Counted from the first letter of the stretch, positions 1-8,805 are shown. The stretch: 64,000 nucleotides of DNA from Granulicella sp. L56 (GCF_009765835.1 NZ_LMUS01000006.1:186001-250000), one strand, 5' to 3'. The notes: a model not told the origin generated them from the sequence alone. Numbers and translations: made by a program.

Positions 1-38
1 AGCACCGCTCCGGTACTGCCACGGATGTAGAGGGATAA

Positions 39-350
39 TCATGCTCTCCGAACCACCTCGTTTTCTGCTGGCTCCACCCCGGTCGAAGGCTTCTTTGCGC
101 TGCGAGAAGCCTTCGTTCCATTAGCGCGACGGGCCTTCAGAAGCTCCGGCACATCCTTGCATTTATCGGAGGCTCGAAAGGCTGCGAAATCACGGTCTTT
201 GTCGAAGAGATATTCGAGACCTTTATTGATGACTTCATCAGGCGTTGCGCCGATGAAAGCCGCGTATTGATTGATCTGCGTAACGACCGGCTCATTGAAC
301 CGGACGTGGGCTGTTACGCGGCGGATTTGGGTGACTTCGATGAGTGGCAT
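39..350 (-). CDS. Small ribbon-helix-helix-like protein
   Basis: About 103 residues. I chose the ATG at 350 because AAGGAGA sits 7-8 nt upstream; the frame stays open further upstream but would run into the primase gene. Residues 10-50 have a short beta strand (VTAHVRF) followed by two predicted helices, the pattern of Arc/MetJ-type ribbon-helix-helix DNA-binding proteins. The C-terminal third is basic and Ala/Ser-rich. It lies 25 nt after the primase gene on the same strand, so it is probably the last visible gene of the replication/transfer module. A role as transfer or plasmid regulator is inferred from position only. Confidence 0.55.
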   Translation of the reverse strand: MPLIEVTQIRRVTAHVRFNEPVVTQINQYAAFIGATPDEVINKGLEYLFDKDRDFAAFRASDKCKDVPELLKARRANGTKASRSAKKPSTGVEPAENEVVRRA

Positions 351-375
351 TTGCGTTCTCCTTTTGAGGGTGAAA

Positions 376-1326
376 TCAGACGGTCTTTCTGCGGGCAATC
401 ATGCGTTCTGCCGTCGCCGCAATCTCCCGCGCACGAGCGGAGCAAAGTGCGGCGGGAAGCTCGAAGCGGCGGCGTGATTCAAGCATGATGATTACGTCAT
501 CGAAGCGGATGCCTTCGATGAACCACAGGCGAGCCGAAGCGACATCGACGGTGCGCTGCGCGTAATAGAGAGGATTGGGCTTATCAGAGCGCCGCGAAGC
601 CAGCTCTCGCGTCAGTTTGACGGCATCTTTGCCGTGAGCAAGCTGATCGGAAACCCATGCCCAATCGCTCTCCGAATTGCTGTGCTTCGATGGCGGTTTA
701 CGCGGCGTCGAAGTAGCAGTGAAGAGCATGGCATCGGCCGTGCCAGCGTCAAGCTGAAAGTCATCGGGAGTCCAGATGGAATCATCGGGGTATTCGACCA
801 TTACTTTGAAGGCTGGGTCATACTTCCGATTCAAGAAACCGGGGACACGCAGGACACGGTTGCAGTCAGTGCAAGCGATGTCCGCGCCGAAGCCGATAGC
901 GAGGAGCTTAAGCATCTGTTCCTGCTGCGGAAAGTCGAATCCTTCCACTCGCCAAAGCACCTGATACTTGCCGGGGGATGTTGAGAGAATCGAAGTCGGG
1001 GGCGGCACGAGTTGCGATGCCCGCAGCACGGCGAGCCGGGCATCTCCATCGGTGTCGATGTCTATATATAGATGGCGCACGGAAGCGATGCACTCTTTGG
1101 TACGTTTCCGGCTGCCAGGACGAAGCGGATTGGCAGCGACATAGATGTTGTTGCGGCCATGTTGGTTCTCATAGGAGAGCCAAGCCATATACCGTGTTTC
1201 CAACGCGCCCTCCAATTGCACGACTCTTTGCATGGGAGCTGCGGCATCCTGCCTGCGAAGCAGGATCGCAATGGTCTCTTCCGGGGCAAAACAACGTCTG
1301 AGGAAGCTGGCGGCGATCTGGCTCAT
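376..1326 (-). CDS. RepB-like DNA primase domain protein
   Basis: 316 residues. The central part carries hallmarks of the plasmid RepB-like/archaeo-eukaryotic primase fold: an acidic pair in YIDIDTDGD (about residues 90-98), the segment STSPGKYQVLWRVEGF, and the DCNRVLRVPGFLNRKYDP block seen in plasmid and ICE primases. Such proteins prime replication of the transferred strand. It follows ssb and precedes a small RHH-like gene, a typical replication end of a conjugative element. The start ATG has AGAGGTG upstream. Family assignment is from motifs; the exact plasmid class is not determined. Confidence 0.75.
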   Translation of the reverse strand: MSQIAASFLRRCFAPEETIAILLRRQDAAAPMQRVVQLEGALETRYMAWLSYENQHGRNNIYVAANPLRPGSRKRTKECIASVRHLYIDIDTDGDARLAVLRASQLVPPPTSILSTSPGKYQVLWRVEGFDFPQQEQMLKLLAIGFGADIACTDCNRVLRVPGFLNRKYDPAFKVMVEYPDDSIWTPDDFQLDAGTADAMLFTATSTPRKPPSKHSNSESDWAWVSDQLAHGKDAVKLTRELASRRSDKPNPLYYAQRTVDVASARLWFIEGIRFDDVIIMLESRRRFELPAALCSARAREIAATAERMIARRKTV

Positions 1327-1373
1327 AGCAACACCTCTTGCGAGCGCGAACGTGCGGGCGTTTTAGCAGAAGA

Positions 1374-1397
1374 GAAGCCCGGCTTTCACCGGGCTTC
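1374..1397 (-). terminator. GC-rich stem-loop between ssb and primase gene
   Basis: Perfect 9-bp inverted repeat GAAGCCCGG / CCGGGCTTC with a 6-nt loop, in the 88-bp gap between the ssb stop and the primase start. On the minus strand it is followed by only a weak T-rich run. It could be an attenuator or an mRNA-stabilising hairpin rather than a full terminator. Confidence 0.45.
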
Positions 1398-1414
1398 AGT
1401 GACGAGGAGATGGC

Positions 1415-1786
1415 CTATGCGGCCACGTCCTCGTCGAAGGTTTCATCGAACTCATCGTCGGTGGCAACCCGCTCTGCGCGGTCGAGCTTGAGGATGGAAG
1501 TCACCAGGATCGTGTCGGTCTTCACACCCTTGTATTCGGAGTGCTGAATCTTGCCCTCGATCTGGATGTGAGCGCCCTTCTTGAGCTTGGCTGCGAACTC
1601 GGCCAGCTTGCCGAAGACGATGAGGTTGTGCCATTCGGTGCGCTCGTTGTACTTGCCGGTCTCTTTGTCCTTGCGGGACTCCTTGGTGGCAAGGGAGAGC
1701 GTGGTGAACTGCTTGTTATTTTTTCCGGTGCGAACAACTGCGTCGCCGCCGAGGAAGCCCATGAGGATTACTTTGTTCAGGTACAT
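1415..1786 (-). CDS. ssb: Single-stranded DNA-binding protein
   Basis: 123 residues with the SSB OB fold: MYLNKVILMGFLGGDAVVR at the N-terminus, then FTTLSLATKES, TEWHNLIVFGKLAEF and GAHIQIEGKI. The C-terminus is acidic (DDEFDETFDEDVAA) but lacks the canonical DDDIPF tip, so it may not recruit the usual host SSB partners. The start is the ATG at 1786, preceded by CGGAGA. It probably coats transferred DNA or replication intermediates of the mobile element, as its neighbours are a primase and a type IV secretion operon. Confidence 0.9.
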   Translation of the reverse strand: MYLNKVILMGFLGGDAVVRTGKNNKQFTTLSLATKESRKDKETGKYNERTEWHNLIVFGKLAEFAAKLKKGAHIQIEGKIQHSEYKGVKTDTILVTSILKLDRAERVATDDEFDETFDEDVAA

Positions 1787-2230
1787 GATTGTGTCTCCGT
1801 TTTGAAATTCCCGATCTGCTCGGGTCACACCTAGCGAGTGGGTCCGACTCCCAAGGCCGAAGTTCTGCATTTACGGAGGGTCCGTCACAGATGGAAACCG
1901 TAACCGAAGGCGGCGTAAGCCGAAGCAGAAGAACGAGCCTGCCGCCGGGCGTCGGTTTGACCCCGAAGCCGTGACCGTGCAGAAAGCGGGATACATACGG
2001 GAGGCACCCGCCTGAACAATCCTCCTCATTCGCTTCCTGGCGATGCTATGTACCGGCGAACAGGGTTCACTTGCTCCCATCAAGGACTCCGTAAAGAGCC
2101 GCAAGTCAGCGCCGAAACCAACCGCCTTCAGACAGCCTGCGCCATGCTCAAGCGCACACTTTACGGTCGAAAGATTCGGCTTCGTGTTGTGGGTGAGAAG
2201 CACCATAATGATTCCGGTTTCATCCTCAAC
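1787..2230. other. Gap between ssb and trbB, no confident gene
   Basis: About 440 bp between the stop of the trbB-like gene and the ssb start. Open frames exist on both strands but have no protein-like composition, no ribosome-binding site and no recognisable motif. It probably holds the ssb promoter. I see no strong repeat or hairpin in it. Confidence 0.5.
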
Positions 2231-3211
2231 TCATGCCGCCGTTGCCGCAGAGGACGCGCGGTAGATATCCTCCGTCTCGAAGGACTGGTCTGCATGGCTA
2301 TACCCCTTCACGGCAATAAGCTCGCGCACCCGGCGTCGGCCCGCATGATCGCGCTCGCAATACAGCACAAAGTCGATGGCTTCCGCCGTCTCCGAACGAA
2401 TGAAAGAGTGGTTAAGATTGGGCCTCGCACTCAAGGCGAGATCCGATAGCCGGTTGAGGGCGTCCCAAGCACTCTTTGCGTGAATGGTCGAGAGCGTTCC
2501 ACCGTGTCCTGTATTCATCGCTTGCAAGAGGTCGTACCCGCATTCATCGCGTATTTCGCCCATGATGATGCGGTCTGGACGATGGCGCAGCGCAGCGGCC
2601 ACAAGTTGGCTTGGCGTCACGGCAACCTGGCCGGGGATGGCCTCGACGGTCTCCCACCGAACGGCATTGGGATGGGTTATCTTTAGCTCGGCGGGCTGCT
2701 CGATCACGATGAGCCGTTCATTGAGCGGCACATGATCCAGCAAGGCTTTCATCAGGGTTGTCTTCCCGCTACCCGTTCCGCCGCTGATAATGCCGTTCTT
2801 CCTCTCTGCGATAAAGCCCACAACCGCATCCCGAATCTGCTCCGGTAGGCTTCCCGACGCAATCAGCTCCTCGGACGTGAACCAGCGATTAAATTTCCGC
2901 ACGGTGAACGTCGGGCCATTGATCGAAGATGGCGAGCCGACGACAGCAACGCGGGAGCCGTCCGGCAGACGGGTATTCAGGATGGGATTCTGGCTGGTAA
3001 GGTCTTGTCCAAGCAGGCGGGCGACACGCTCAATCGCCGCCTGCAAGCGGTCGTTGCTGTACGGCGTAGAAAGCGCAATATGCTCGACCACTCCGCCACG
3101 ATCAGCGTAGACGCCGGTGGTTCCGTTAATCATCAGGTCAGAGATCGACGGATCGAGCAAGAGCGCCCGCAATTCCTCGGGGAAGAACGGCAATATCAGC
3201 TCGAAGCTCAC
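2231..3211 (-). CDS. trbB: TrbB/VirB11-family secretion ATPase
   Basis: 326 residues. Hexameric traffic ATPase that powers pilus assembly and DNA transfer at the inner membrane. Walker A GGTGSGKT is at residues 144-151, the Asp/Glu box reads VIEQPAEL (usual form IED..EL, so Asp is replaced by Gln), Walker B is in DRIIMGEIRD, and the His box is NTGHGGTLSTIHA. Its ATG overlaps the stop of the upstream VirB8-like gene (ATGA), so the two are translationally coupled. It is the last secretion gene of the operon, unlike RP4 where trbB is first. Confidence 0.93.
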   Translation of the reverse strand: MSFELILPFFPEELRALLLDPSISDLMINGTTGVYADRGGVVEHIALSTPYSNDRLQAAIERVARLLGQDLTSQNPILNTRLPDGSRVAVVGSPSSINGPTFTVRKFNRWFTSEELIASGSLPEQIRDAVVGFIAERKNGIISGGTGSGKTTLMKALLDHVPLNERLIVIEQPAELKITHPNAVRWETVEAIPGQVAVTPSQLVAAALRHRPDRIIMGEIRDECGYDLLQAMNTGHGGTLSTIHAKSAWDALNRLSDLALSARPNLNHSFIRSETAEAIDFVLYCERDHAGRRRVRELIAVKGYSHADQSFETEDIYRASSAATAA

Positions 3212-4017
3212 CGCGTTGCTCCCGCCGTTGGCACAGAGATTCCCGCTGGACTAGCAGCGGGAGCGCCGGGTGCAACGGGATCGACTGAGACGCGGTTTTC
3301 ATGGAACTCTGTAATGGTCAAACCGAGTGGATTGATGAACTCATATTGCGGGTAGATTTTGGCCTGATCGCTGACCTGTTTGGGATTGAGGTAGTAGGTG
3401 ATACTGAGCATCCAATGCTCCGTTCTCGGCTCCCTCGAATGGCTTGGGGAGTAGAGCTTGTCCAGGGCAAGGAGCGCCGTGCCACGGGCCATGACTGCGC
3501 CCTGTACCGTCTCCTGAGACATGGCGGTGATGGTGACATCCTTCACCTCCACGTCGCTTTGCTCAATCTGCCCGCCGATGACCTGTGAGACAAGGTGGTT
3601 CTGGTTGTCTTCCGTCATCAACTGCGAGGCGAGATTGCCAGAAAGAAAGTAGTAGTTGAGCGGGTACTTCTTGGCGATGGTGTCGCGACTGATTGTGTAG
3701 CGGTAGTTCGCCCAATCCGTGAGGTAGGTGCGAATCTCGCCCTCGCGTGGACTGTAGTTCAAATCGCTGTATTGGATGGCCTGAGCACGGCCCATCTCAT
3801 CAATACGAATGTAGCGATTGACGAGCGGGCGGCGGGCAAGAGAGAAATTGAGCCACATGGAGCCGCACAGCAAAACAGTGCCACAAGCGAGGATGAAGCG
3901 GTAGGCTTTGCGCTCGGCGTAATGCGACGCATAGACCTCGTTGCCAATCTGATCCGTGAGCAATGCCTGTTCCGGCGTCAATATCGGCTGGTCATTGACT
4001 ACTGTGTGCGTGGACAT
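3208..4017 (-). CDS. trbF: TrbF/VirB8-family transfer protein
   Basis: About 269 residues. Inner-membrane scaffold protein of the P-type secretion system. A short cytoplasmic N-terminus is followed by one membrane segment (about residues 42-60, FILACGTVLLCGSMWLNF) and a periplasmic NTF2-like VirB8 domain. Start ATG 4017 is supported by AAAGGAG upstream; an earlier in-frame start is less likely. The C-terminus is Pro/Ala-rich. It lies between a small membrane protein and trbB. Confidence 0.85.
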   Translation of the reverse strand: MSTHTVVNDQPILTPEQALLTDQIGNEVYASHYAERKAYRFILACGTVLLCGSMWLNFSLARRPLVNRYIRIDEMGRAQAIQYSDLNYSPREGEIRTYLTDWANYRYTISRDTIAKKYPLNYYFLSGNLASQLMTEDNQNHLVSQVIGGQIEQSDVEVKDVTITAMSQETVQGAVMARGTALLALDKLYSPSHSREPRTEHWMLSITYYLNPKQVSDQAKIYPQYEFINPLGLTITEFHENRVSVDPVAPGAPAASPAGISVPTAGATR

Positions 4018-4177
4018 GGGGTGGATGACTCCTTTCGTTGACGGCGTGGATAACGACGGCGGCATAGATCAATCCGGCGATGACGCAGCCGAGAAGGATT
4101 ACCAGCAACAGGCAGCCAAGCGGCCTACCTAAACCCGCTTTTCTCATTGCCAGCGTGTGAACCTGATACTTGAACAT
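3992..4177 (-). CDS. Small single-pass membrane protein of the T4SS operon
   Basis: 61 residues with one strongly hydrophobic segment (residues about 20-44, GCLLLVILLGCVIAGLIYAA) and a His/Pro-rich tail. GGAGGAG stands 9 nt before the ATG at 4177, better than most genes here. Its 3' end overlaps the start of the trbF-like gene and it begins 3 nt after the trbL-like stop, so it is firmly inside the operon. No family recognised. It could be a TrbK/VirB7-like or entry-exclusion-type accessory, but no lipobox is visible. Confidence 0.6.
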   Translation of the reverse strand: MFKYQVHTLAMRKAGLGRPLGCLLLVILLGCVIAGLIYAAVVIHAVNERSHPPHVHAHSSQ

Positions 4178-4179
4178 TT

Positions 4180-5103
4180 TTATCCAGCTCCTCCCGCGAT
4201 GAAGAGTGTCGAGACGACATTGCTCACCGCGTTACCCATATTTCCTGCCAGTCCCGCCGCCCCACCGAAGATTGCTTGTGTCATGCTCGGAATAAAGAGC
4301 ATGTTCACGATGAATGCGACGAATACCATGATGCACGGAATGAGATTGGCAAGCCACATCTCCATCGAGTAATTTCCGTTGAATGTCTGTTGGATAAAGG
4401 CGTTCATAAAGCCACCCCAAACGAAGATGAATGCGGCGGCCACGGCGCGAATCATGGCGAAGCTGATAAGTACATCAAGGAAGTGAAAGAACTTCGCACG
4501 AAATGTCTTTGTCATTAAGAGCGGAACGAAGATCGGCCCGAATAAGGCGGTCACTCCGTAGAGGATGAAGGCGCTGCAATTAATCACAAAAAGGATGGCG
4601 GATGAGATGCCGAGAAGCGCCTGCACGACGAAGTAGCAAAGAATCTGAACCGGAGCCATGAGAGAGGGCATCGCGGTATTGTCACCAGCGGTCTTGAAAA
4701 GCTGGAGCAGGGTGTCAAGCGAGTTCTGATCGAAGGCAGCGACCATCGCCTGTGCGATGTAGGAAAAGAAATGATTGATACCGAAGCTCGCGCCGGGGAA
4801 TGGATTTACCCAATAGTTCTCAAGCAAACAGCAGATAATTAGCCGCAAGAGGAAATTGACCAAATCGCCCGCGTGGACAGGTTGGGCGTGAAAGCGAAAG
4901 GTCATGCTGGTGGTATTCCAGTTGATGACCAGGCTGATAAGGGTAAAGAGAGAGATGCACGCAAGCTCCGTCAGTCCAAGCTGAGTGAGCGCACCGCCGT
5001 TCTGCGTGGTCAAGTTGGTGAGGTTATTGGTGAACTGGTACAACCAATCGACGCCTGAACTTGCGCTCGGCAATGCTTGTGCTAACAACGCTACAGAAAC
5101 CAT
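4180..5103 (-). CDS. trbL: TrbL/VirB6-family polytopic membrane protein
   Basis: 307 residues with about six hydrophobic segments in the order expected for TrbL/VirB6, the inner-membrane channel component. The central loop (residues about 85-150) is periplasmic-like and precedes a long hydrophobic block around residues 155-215. The last segment (NMLFIPSMTQAIFGGAAGLAG) is also typical. It is shorter than many TrbL proteins, which often have a long glycine-rich C-terminal tail. Confidence 0.8.
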   Translation of the reverse strand: MVSVALLAQALPSASSGVDWLYQFTNNLTNLTTQNGGALTQLGLTELACISLFTLISLVINWNTTSMTFRFHAQPVHAGDLVNFLLRLIICCLLENYWVNPFPGASFGINHFFSYIAQAMVAAFDQNSLDTLLQLFKTAGDNTAMPSLMAPVQILCYFVVQALLGISSAILFVINCSAFILYGVTALFGPIFVPLLMTKTFRAKFFHFLDVLISFAMIRAVAAAFIFVWGGFMNAFIQQTFNGNYSMEMWLANLIPCIMVFVAFIVNMLFIPSMTQAIFGGAAGLAGNMGNAVSNVVSTLFIAGGAG

Positions 5104-5127
5104 ATCGTTACTCTCCCTCGGTCACAT

Positions 5128-5397
5128 TTAGGGGATGTACTTCTGCCAGGTCTTGCCCTCGTTCGCGCCGGCGGAGTTGTGCTTCTTCTTATCTGCTTCC
5201 ACCCGCTGCCGAAACGCTTCATCCTCGGCCTTTCGTTCCTCGTTCTCCTTCTGCTGTTGCTGAAGGATGGCCGCAGCTTTGGCGGCGGCAGCGGCGGCTT
5301 TCGCCGCCTCATGCCGCTGGTAGGTAAGCGCGCCACCAATCGCGGTGAGAGCCGCGAGGATGGCGAGCAGGATTTTGGTATTGATCGCTTTCAACAT
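5128..5397 (-). CDS. Small membrane-anchored coiled-coil protein sharing TrbJ's C-terminal motif
   Basis: 89 residues: N-terminal membrane or signal segment (KILLAILAALTAIGGALTY), an Ala/Gln/Glu/Lys-rich heptad region (residues 28-75) that should form a coiled coil, and the ending ANEGKTWQKYIP. The neighbouring TrbJ-like protein ends in ANEGSTWDSYLP, so both share ANEG-x-TW-x-x-Y-[IL]-P at the very C-terminus. The gene lies 11 nt from trbJ. Function unknown; the shared tail suggests a common partner. Confidence 0.7.
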   Translation of the reverse strand: MLKAINTKILLAILAALTAIGGALTYQRHEAAKAAAAAAKAAAILQQQQKENEERKAEDEAFRQRVEADKKKHNSAGANEGKTWQKYIP

Positions 5398-5408
5398 CGC
5401 AGTCTCCG

Positions 5409-6197
5409 TTATGGCAGGTAGCTGTCCCAGGTGCTGCCCTCGTTGGCGGCGCTGGTGTCGTTGGCCGAACGCTGCTGCTGTACGAAGACGGCGGTGTTGA
5501 GGTCTTCGACGTGAGCATTGCGGCGCTCCATGTTGGCAACCGTTATCTGCGCCGCAAGGTAAGCCTGTAGCGTGCCCTGCGACTGCATCTCTGCCGTCTT
5601 CTGCGCTTCTGCTGCATTCAACAGATTGAGTTGTTGAACTTCGCTATTGGTGCTGTCGCTGCCGTCGAACTGCTGTGAGAGTAGCGAGCTGTTCGCCGTC
5701 GCGTTGGTGCTCCGATCGCTCCGATACTGGCCCACAGCCGTAAGGCAATCGGGCGATACAGCATCGGACGTTTCAATCAAGGCAAGCTGCGACGTGCGCG
5801 AGCTACCGAGAGACTGGCTGGCCAGGTAGGTCGGGGCGCTGCCGTTCATCGTGACGGTCGCGGCCTTCCATGCTGTGCTTGAGGCAGACGGCGAATTGCT
5901 GTTGAGCACGATCCTCATACCCGCTGTCTCACCGAACATATTGGCGACGTTTACGTTTTCGAGAGCATGGAGCGTTGTCTGCCACTGCTGTTTCGCTGAG
6001 AAATGCGTGATGTTGTTTTTGAGCATGTTGTACTGCATCTGAATGGTGGTGAGCTGCTGGACAAGCGAGGCGTAGCTGGTCGGGTCGAAGACAATATCTC
6101 CGACGCCGAACAGAGCGAAGCTAGGCGTCGCCGTGAGAAGCAACGCCGCGCCTGCCCCGATGAGCCATTTACGACGGTTGGTCAGTGTGACTTTCAT
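5409..6197 (-). CDS. trbJ: TrbJ/VirB5-like periplasmic transfer protein
   Basis: 262 residues with a clear signal peptide (KWLIGAGAALLLTATPSFA, cleavage about residue 28). The mature N-terminus GDIVFDPTSYASLVQQL matches the start of TrbJ/VirB5 proteins, which are minor pilus components. The remainder is helical and Ser/Thr/Gln-rich and ends in the ANEG-x-TW motif shared with the next gene. Assignment rests on the N-terminal motif, length and operon position. Confidence 0.75.
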   Translation of the reverse strand: MKVTLTNRRKWLIGAGAALLLTATPSFALFGVGDIVFDPTSYASLVQQLTTIQMQYNMLKNNITHFSAKQQWQTTLHALENVNVANMFGETAGMRIVLNSNSPSASSTAWKAATVTMNGSAPTYLASQSLGSSRTSQLALIETSDAVSPDCLTAVGQYRSDRSTNATANSSLLSQQFDGSDSTNSEVQQLNLLNAAEAQKTAEMQSQGTLQAYLAAQITVANMERRNAHVEDLNTAVFVQQQRSANDTSAANEGSTWDSYLP

Positions 6198-6221
6198 AAA
6201 GCCTCCTGCGATTGGGTTGAA

Positions 6222-6428
6222 CTACATGCACTGCGGGCAGGTTGGGTCCAACCTGTCCAGAGAAAATGGGTTAATATATGTTGCGTTTGTCATGGCCTCG
6301 GTGGACTGGAGGTAAATCCACGTAAGAGTGCTTCTGCCGGTCGCTGTCCCAACGAACAGGAGAGCGAGCAGAATGGCGGCGATGATTCCTGAAACTTGAT
6401 AGAAGCGATGGAGCGGAATTGTCTGCAT
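6222..6428 (-). CDS. Small single-pass membrane protein of the T4SS operon
   Basis: 68 residues from the ATG at 6428, which lies 9 nt after GGAGGA. An ATG at 6437 overlaps the upstream stop (ATGA) but is too close to the same site. One membrane segment (VSGIIAAILLALLFVGTA) and a periplasmic tail with two cysteines in the ending CPQCM, which may form a disulfide. No family recognised. Confidence 0.55.
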   Translation of the reverse strand: MQTIPLHRFYQVSGIIAAILLALLFVGTATGRSTLTWIYLQSTEAMTNATYINPFSLDRLDPTCPQCM

Positions 6429-6433
6429 GGCTG

Positions 6434-6667
6434 TCATTCCTCCTCTGCAAGCTGGCGGGCAACCTGCGGAATCACCGCAACCCACTCCGCGCCGCTGCGG
6501 TCGATAGCCTCGGGAATTGTGTAGTTAACCTCGGCCAGCCAATCGGCACGATTGAGGACAAGCGCCACGGCAACTTTCTCGCCGGTAGACTGCACGGTCC
6601 ATGTGTCATGCCCTCCGCGCTTGGCGTCACGCGACTTGCGGAGCAAATGTTCGTAATGGTCATTCAT
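6434..6667 (-). CDS. Small hypothetical protein between trbI and trbJ
   Basis: 77 residues, no membrane segment. AAAGGAG precedes the ATG at 6667 by 8 nt. Mixed alpha/beta composition (HDTWTVQSTGEKVAVALVLNR is strand-rich; IPEAIDRSGAEWVAVIPQVARQL is helical). Its stop codon overlaps a possible ATG of the next gene. Not recognised; probably a cytoplasmic accessory of the transfer operon. Confidence 0.55.
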   Translation of the reverse strand: MNDHYEHLLRKSRDAKRGGHDTWTVQSTGEKVAVALVLNRADWLAEVNYTIPEAIDRSGAEWVAVIPQVARQLAEEE

Positions 6668-6683
6668 CGCAAATGCTCCTTTC

Positions 6684-7940
6684 CTACAACGTGGGATCGA
6701 CGCGATGCTCCGCATAGGCCGGAATCAACAGGTCGGTGCCGATGTACACGCGGGCACGCGAGCCTTCCTTGAGCGTGATGATGGGCAGGCGATTCAGGAA
6801 GTGGTTGAGCACCTGTTCACCCTCTACGGCGGACTGTTCGGAGATGCCGTTGCGAATCTGCACGGAAGGATCAAGAACACTGCCGCCATTTCCGATCTGT
6901 GCGAGACCGCCAAGGCCACCGATAGCGGCGGCGGCGGCGAACGCCTGCAAATATCCGTGGTCTACTTTGGTGGCAAGGCCGGTAGTTCCAATCTGGTCAA
7001 GGCCGATGTACTTGGAAAACTCCAGAGAGAATCCATCGGGGCAGATAGCGCGATGGAAGGTGACGAACATCTTTCTCTGTTGGGCGTTGCCCACACTCTG
7101 CACGTCCCCTAGCAACCGCGTCCCTTGCGGCAAGAGAAGCTGTTGATGGTCGTGGGAGTACAGATCGGTCGTCAGCGAAACCATGATCGGGCCGCTAAAT
7201 CCGCCGTCGATATGGTTGGTCACGACACCTTCCAGTACCGTTCCCTCGAAGACGCGATAGAGAGGGCCATCGTAGGTATCGAAGTCGTATCCGGCCAGAG
7301 GGTTCTTTTGAGCATCAGCCTTTGCCGCCGTAGTGACTGGTTTGGATGAAGCCGCGCCGCCGGCTGCGGTAGCAGCCGTCCCCTGCGCGGCCACTGGCAT
7401 GACTGCCGGACTGGTGCGCTCAAAATCAATCGCTACGGTGTCGCTGTCGATGGCGTCCTGCTGCTGCTTTTCTTTCGCAAGTTGTTTCTGCTTGGCCTCG
7501 GCCTGGGCTTGCGACATCTCGGAGGTATGCGCGGGTGCGTTCGGATTGTCGCCGTAGATCGCTGAACGCTGCGCGGCGGTCATCGGTGGTGCTCCTGGGG
7601 CCTCCGGGCCGGGAGCACCCTCGGTTTGCTGAAGCTGCTGGAGCGCGGCATTGAGTTCTTGCTGATGCTGGCGTGCCTCGGCATCCCGTTGCGCCTGCAA
7701 CTGCTGCTGCGACTCGAAGCTGTTCACCTGTTGCGCGTTGGGCGCAGCCGGACGCATCGGCATAGCGCTGGCCGGAGCGTTCTTCTTGTTGCCGCTCAAC
7801 AGGCTGGAGAGGTTGGCGATGCCGATAAGTCCGAGGATGACCACCAGGGCAATCACTACCGGCATACTCTTCCTGAGCGGCGGCTTTGACTCCGGCTGTT
7901 CCGGCACGGTAGCAGGGACGTTCTGGTTTGTTTCCGGCAT
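6684..7940 (-). CDS. trbI: TrbI/VirB10-family core complex protein
   Basis: 418 residues. VirB10/TrbI spans the envelope and gates the outer-membrane pore. It has a short cytoplasmic N-terminus, one membrane helix (residues about 27-47), a Pro/Gln/Ala-rich periplasmic linker, and a C-terminal beta-barrel domain beginning near YRVFEGTVLEGVV with LLLPQGTRLLGDV and ARVYIGTDLLIPAY, all typical of the family. It lies 2 nt downstream of the trbG-like stop. Confidence 0.92.
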   Translation of the reverse strand: MPETNQNVPATVPEQPESKPPLRKSMPVVIALVVILGLIGIANLSSLLSGNKKNAPASAMPMRPAAPNAQQVNSFESQQQLQAQRDAEARQHQQELNAALQQLQQTEGAPGPEAPGAPPMTAAQRSAIYGDNPNAPAHTSEMSQAQAEAKQKQLAKEKQQQDAIDSDTVAIDFERTSPAVMPVAAQGTAATAAGGAASSKPVTTAAKADAQKNPLAGYDFDTYDGPLYRVFEGTVLEGVVTNHIDGGFSGPIMVSLTTDLYSHDHQQLLLPQGTRLLGDVQSVGNAQQRKMFVTFHRAICPDGFSLEFSKYIGLDQIGTTGLATKVDHGYLQAFAAAAAIGGLGGLAQIGNGGSVLDPSVQIRNGISEQSAVEGEQVLNHFLNRLPIITLKEGSRARVYIGTDLLIPAYAEHRVDPTL

Positions 7941-7942
7941 GG

Positions 7943-8788
7943 CTACCTCGCTTCCTCGGCACGGTGAAACTCCACCTTCTGTTTGCCAATAGCGAGGTAG
8001 CCGTTATCAAGCTCCTTCGGGACGGTATAGAGACCATTCGAGAAATCGAAATTGATGAGCGAAGGTTTCTTATCCTTCACTTCGTACAGGGCAGGCGTCT
8101 CTTGGAATTGCCCGCGCAGATACGTGAACTTGTCATCGCGCCATATCGCCTGCAACCCAAGCTCTTTGCCCTTCGACTTATCCCAGGTGTAGTCAAAGTG
8201 CAGCGAGCCGGGATACTGGCTGCGATATGCCTCTTCCTGCGACTTCTCGGTCTTCAGCGTCGCGGCCTGCGCGGCCTGCGCTGCCGCCGCTTCCTGCTTC
8301 ACCTTGTCCAGCTCGGCGGCGGGCACGAAGACGGGCAGCTCGGCCAGCCGATCTTTCGCGGCCTTGTCGCCGGGGGCGATGAAGATTTTGGAATCGAAGT
8401 GGGGATCGTCGTCGCCGGAGACTTCGCGCAACTGTAAGGTGTACTCGTTGCCGTGATCGGAGACGATATGCACGTCCGTTGTGCTGTTCGCCAGTTTGGG
8501 CTTGATGCTGATGAAGCGGCTGGCGACATGGCCGCCATCGAAGACCCAATCCACGGTATCACCGGCAAAGACATTCGCAACCTTCTCCTGGTCTGGAAGC
8601 AGGATGAGCGTCGATTGCAACAAACCGGCGCGGACCACAGGCGGCGTGTCTGCCTCGGACACGGTGATAATGCGTGGCGCATTGGGCTGGAGATGCTTTG
8701 CGTCGGGAGTACCGGGGCCAGAGGCAAGGGCGGCGGTGGTAGTAAAGGCAAGTCCACAGGTGATGAAGATGATTATGGGTAGTCTCAT
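7943..8788 (-). CDS. trbG: TrbG/VirB9-family core complex protein
   Basis: 281 residues with a signal peptide (IIIFITCGLAFTTTAALA). The N-terminal domain includes VANVFAGDTVDWVFDGGHVASRFISIKP, close to the VirB9/CagX pattern, and the C-terminal domain contains FDYTWDKSKGKELGLQAIWRDDKFTYLR and NGYLAIGKQKVEF. A long Ala/Gln/Glu-rich helical insert (about residues 150-185) separates the two. VirB9 and VirB10 form the outer-membrane ring of the channel. Confidence 0.88.
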   Translation of the reverse strand: MRLPIIIFITCGLAFTTTAALASGPGTPDAKHLQPNAPRIITVSEADTPPVVRAGLLQSTLILLPDQEKVANVFAGDTVDWVFDGGHVASRFISIKPKLANSTTDVHIVSDHGNEYTLQLREVSGDDDPHFDSKIFIAPGDKAAKDRLAELPVFVPAAELDKVKQEAAAAQAAQAATLKTEKSQEEAYRSQYPGSLHFDYTWDKSKGKELGLQAIWRDDKFTYLRGQFQETPALYEVKDKKPSLINFDFSNGLYTVPKELDNGYLAIGKQKVEFHRAEEAR

Positions 8789-8805
8789 TTCTCTGGTCCT
8801 TTCGG

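Noticed and set aside
1871..2206. 111-residue minus-strand open frame
   Set aside because: Composition is not protein-like, there is no ribosome-binding site and no motif; treated as a gap.
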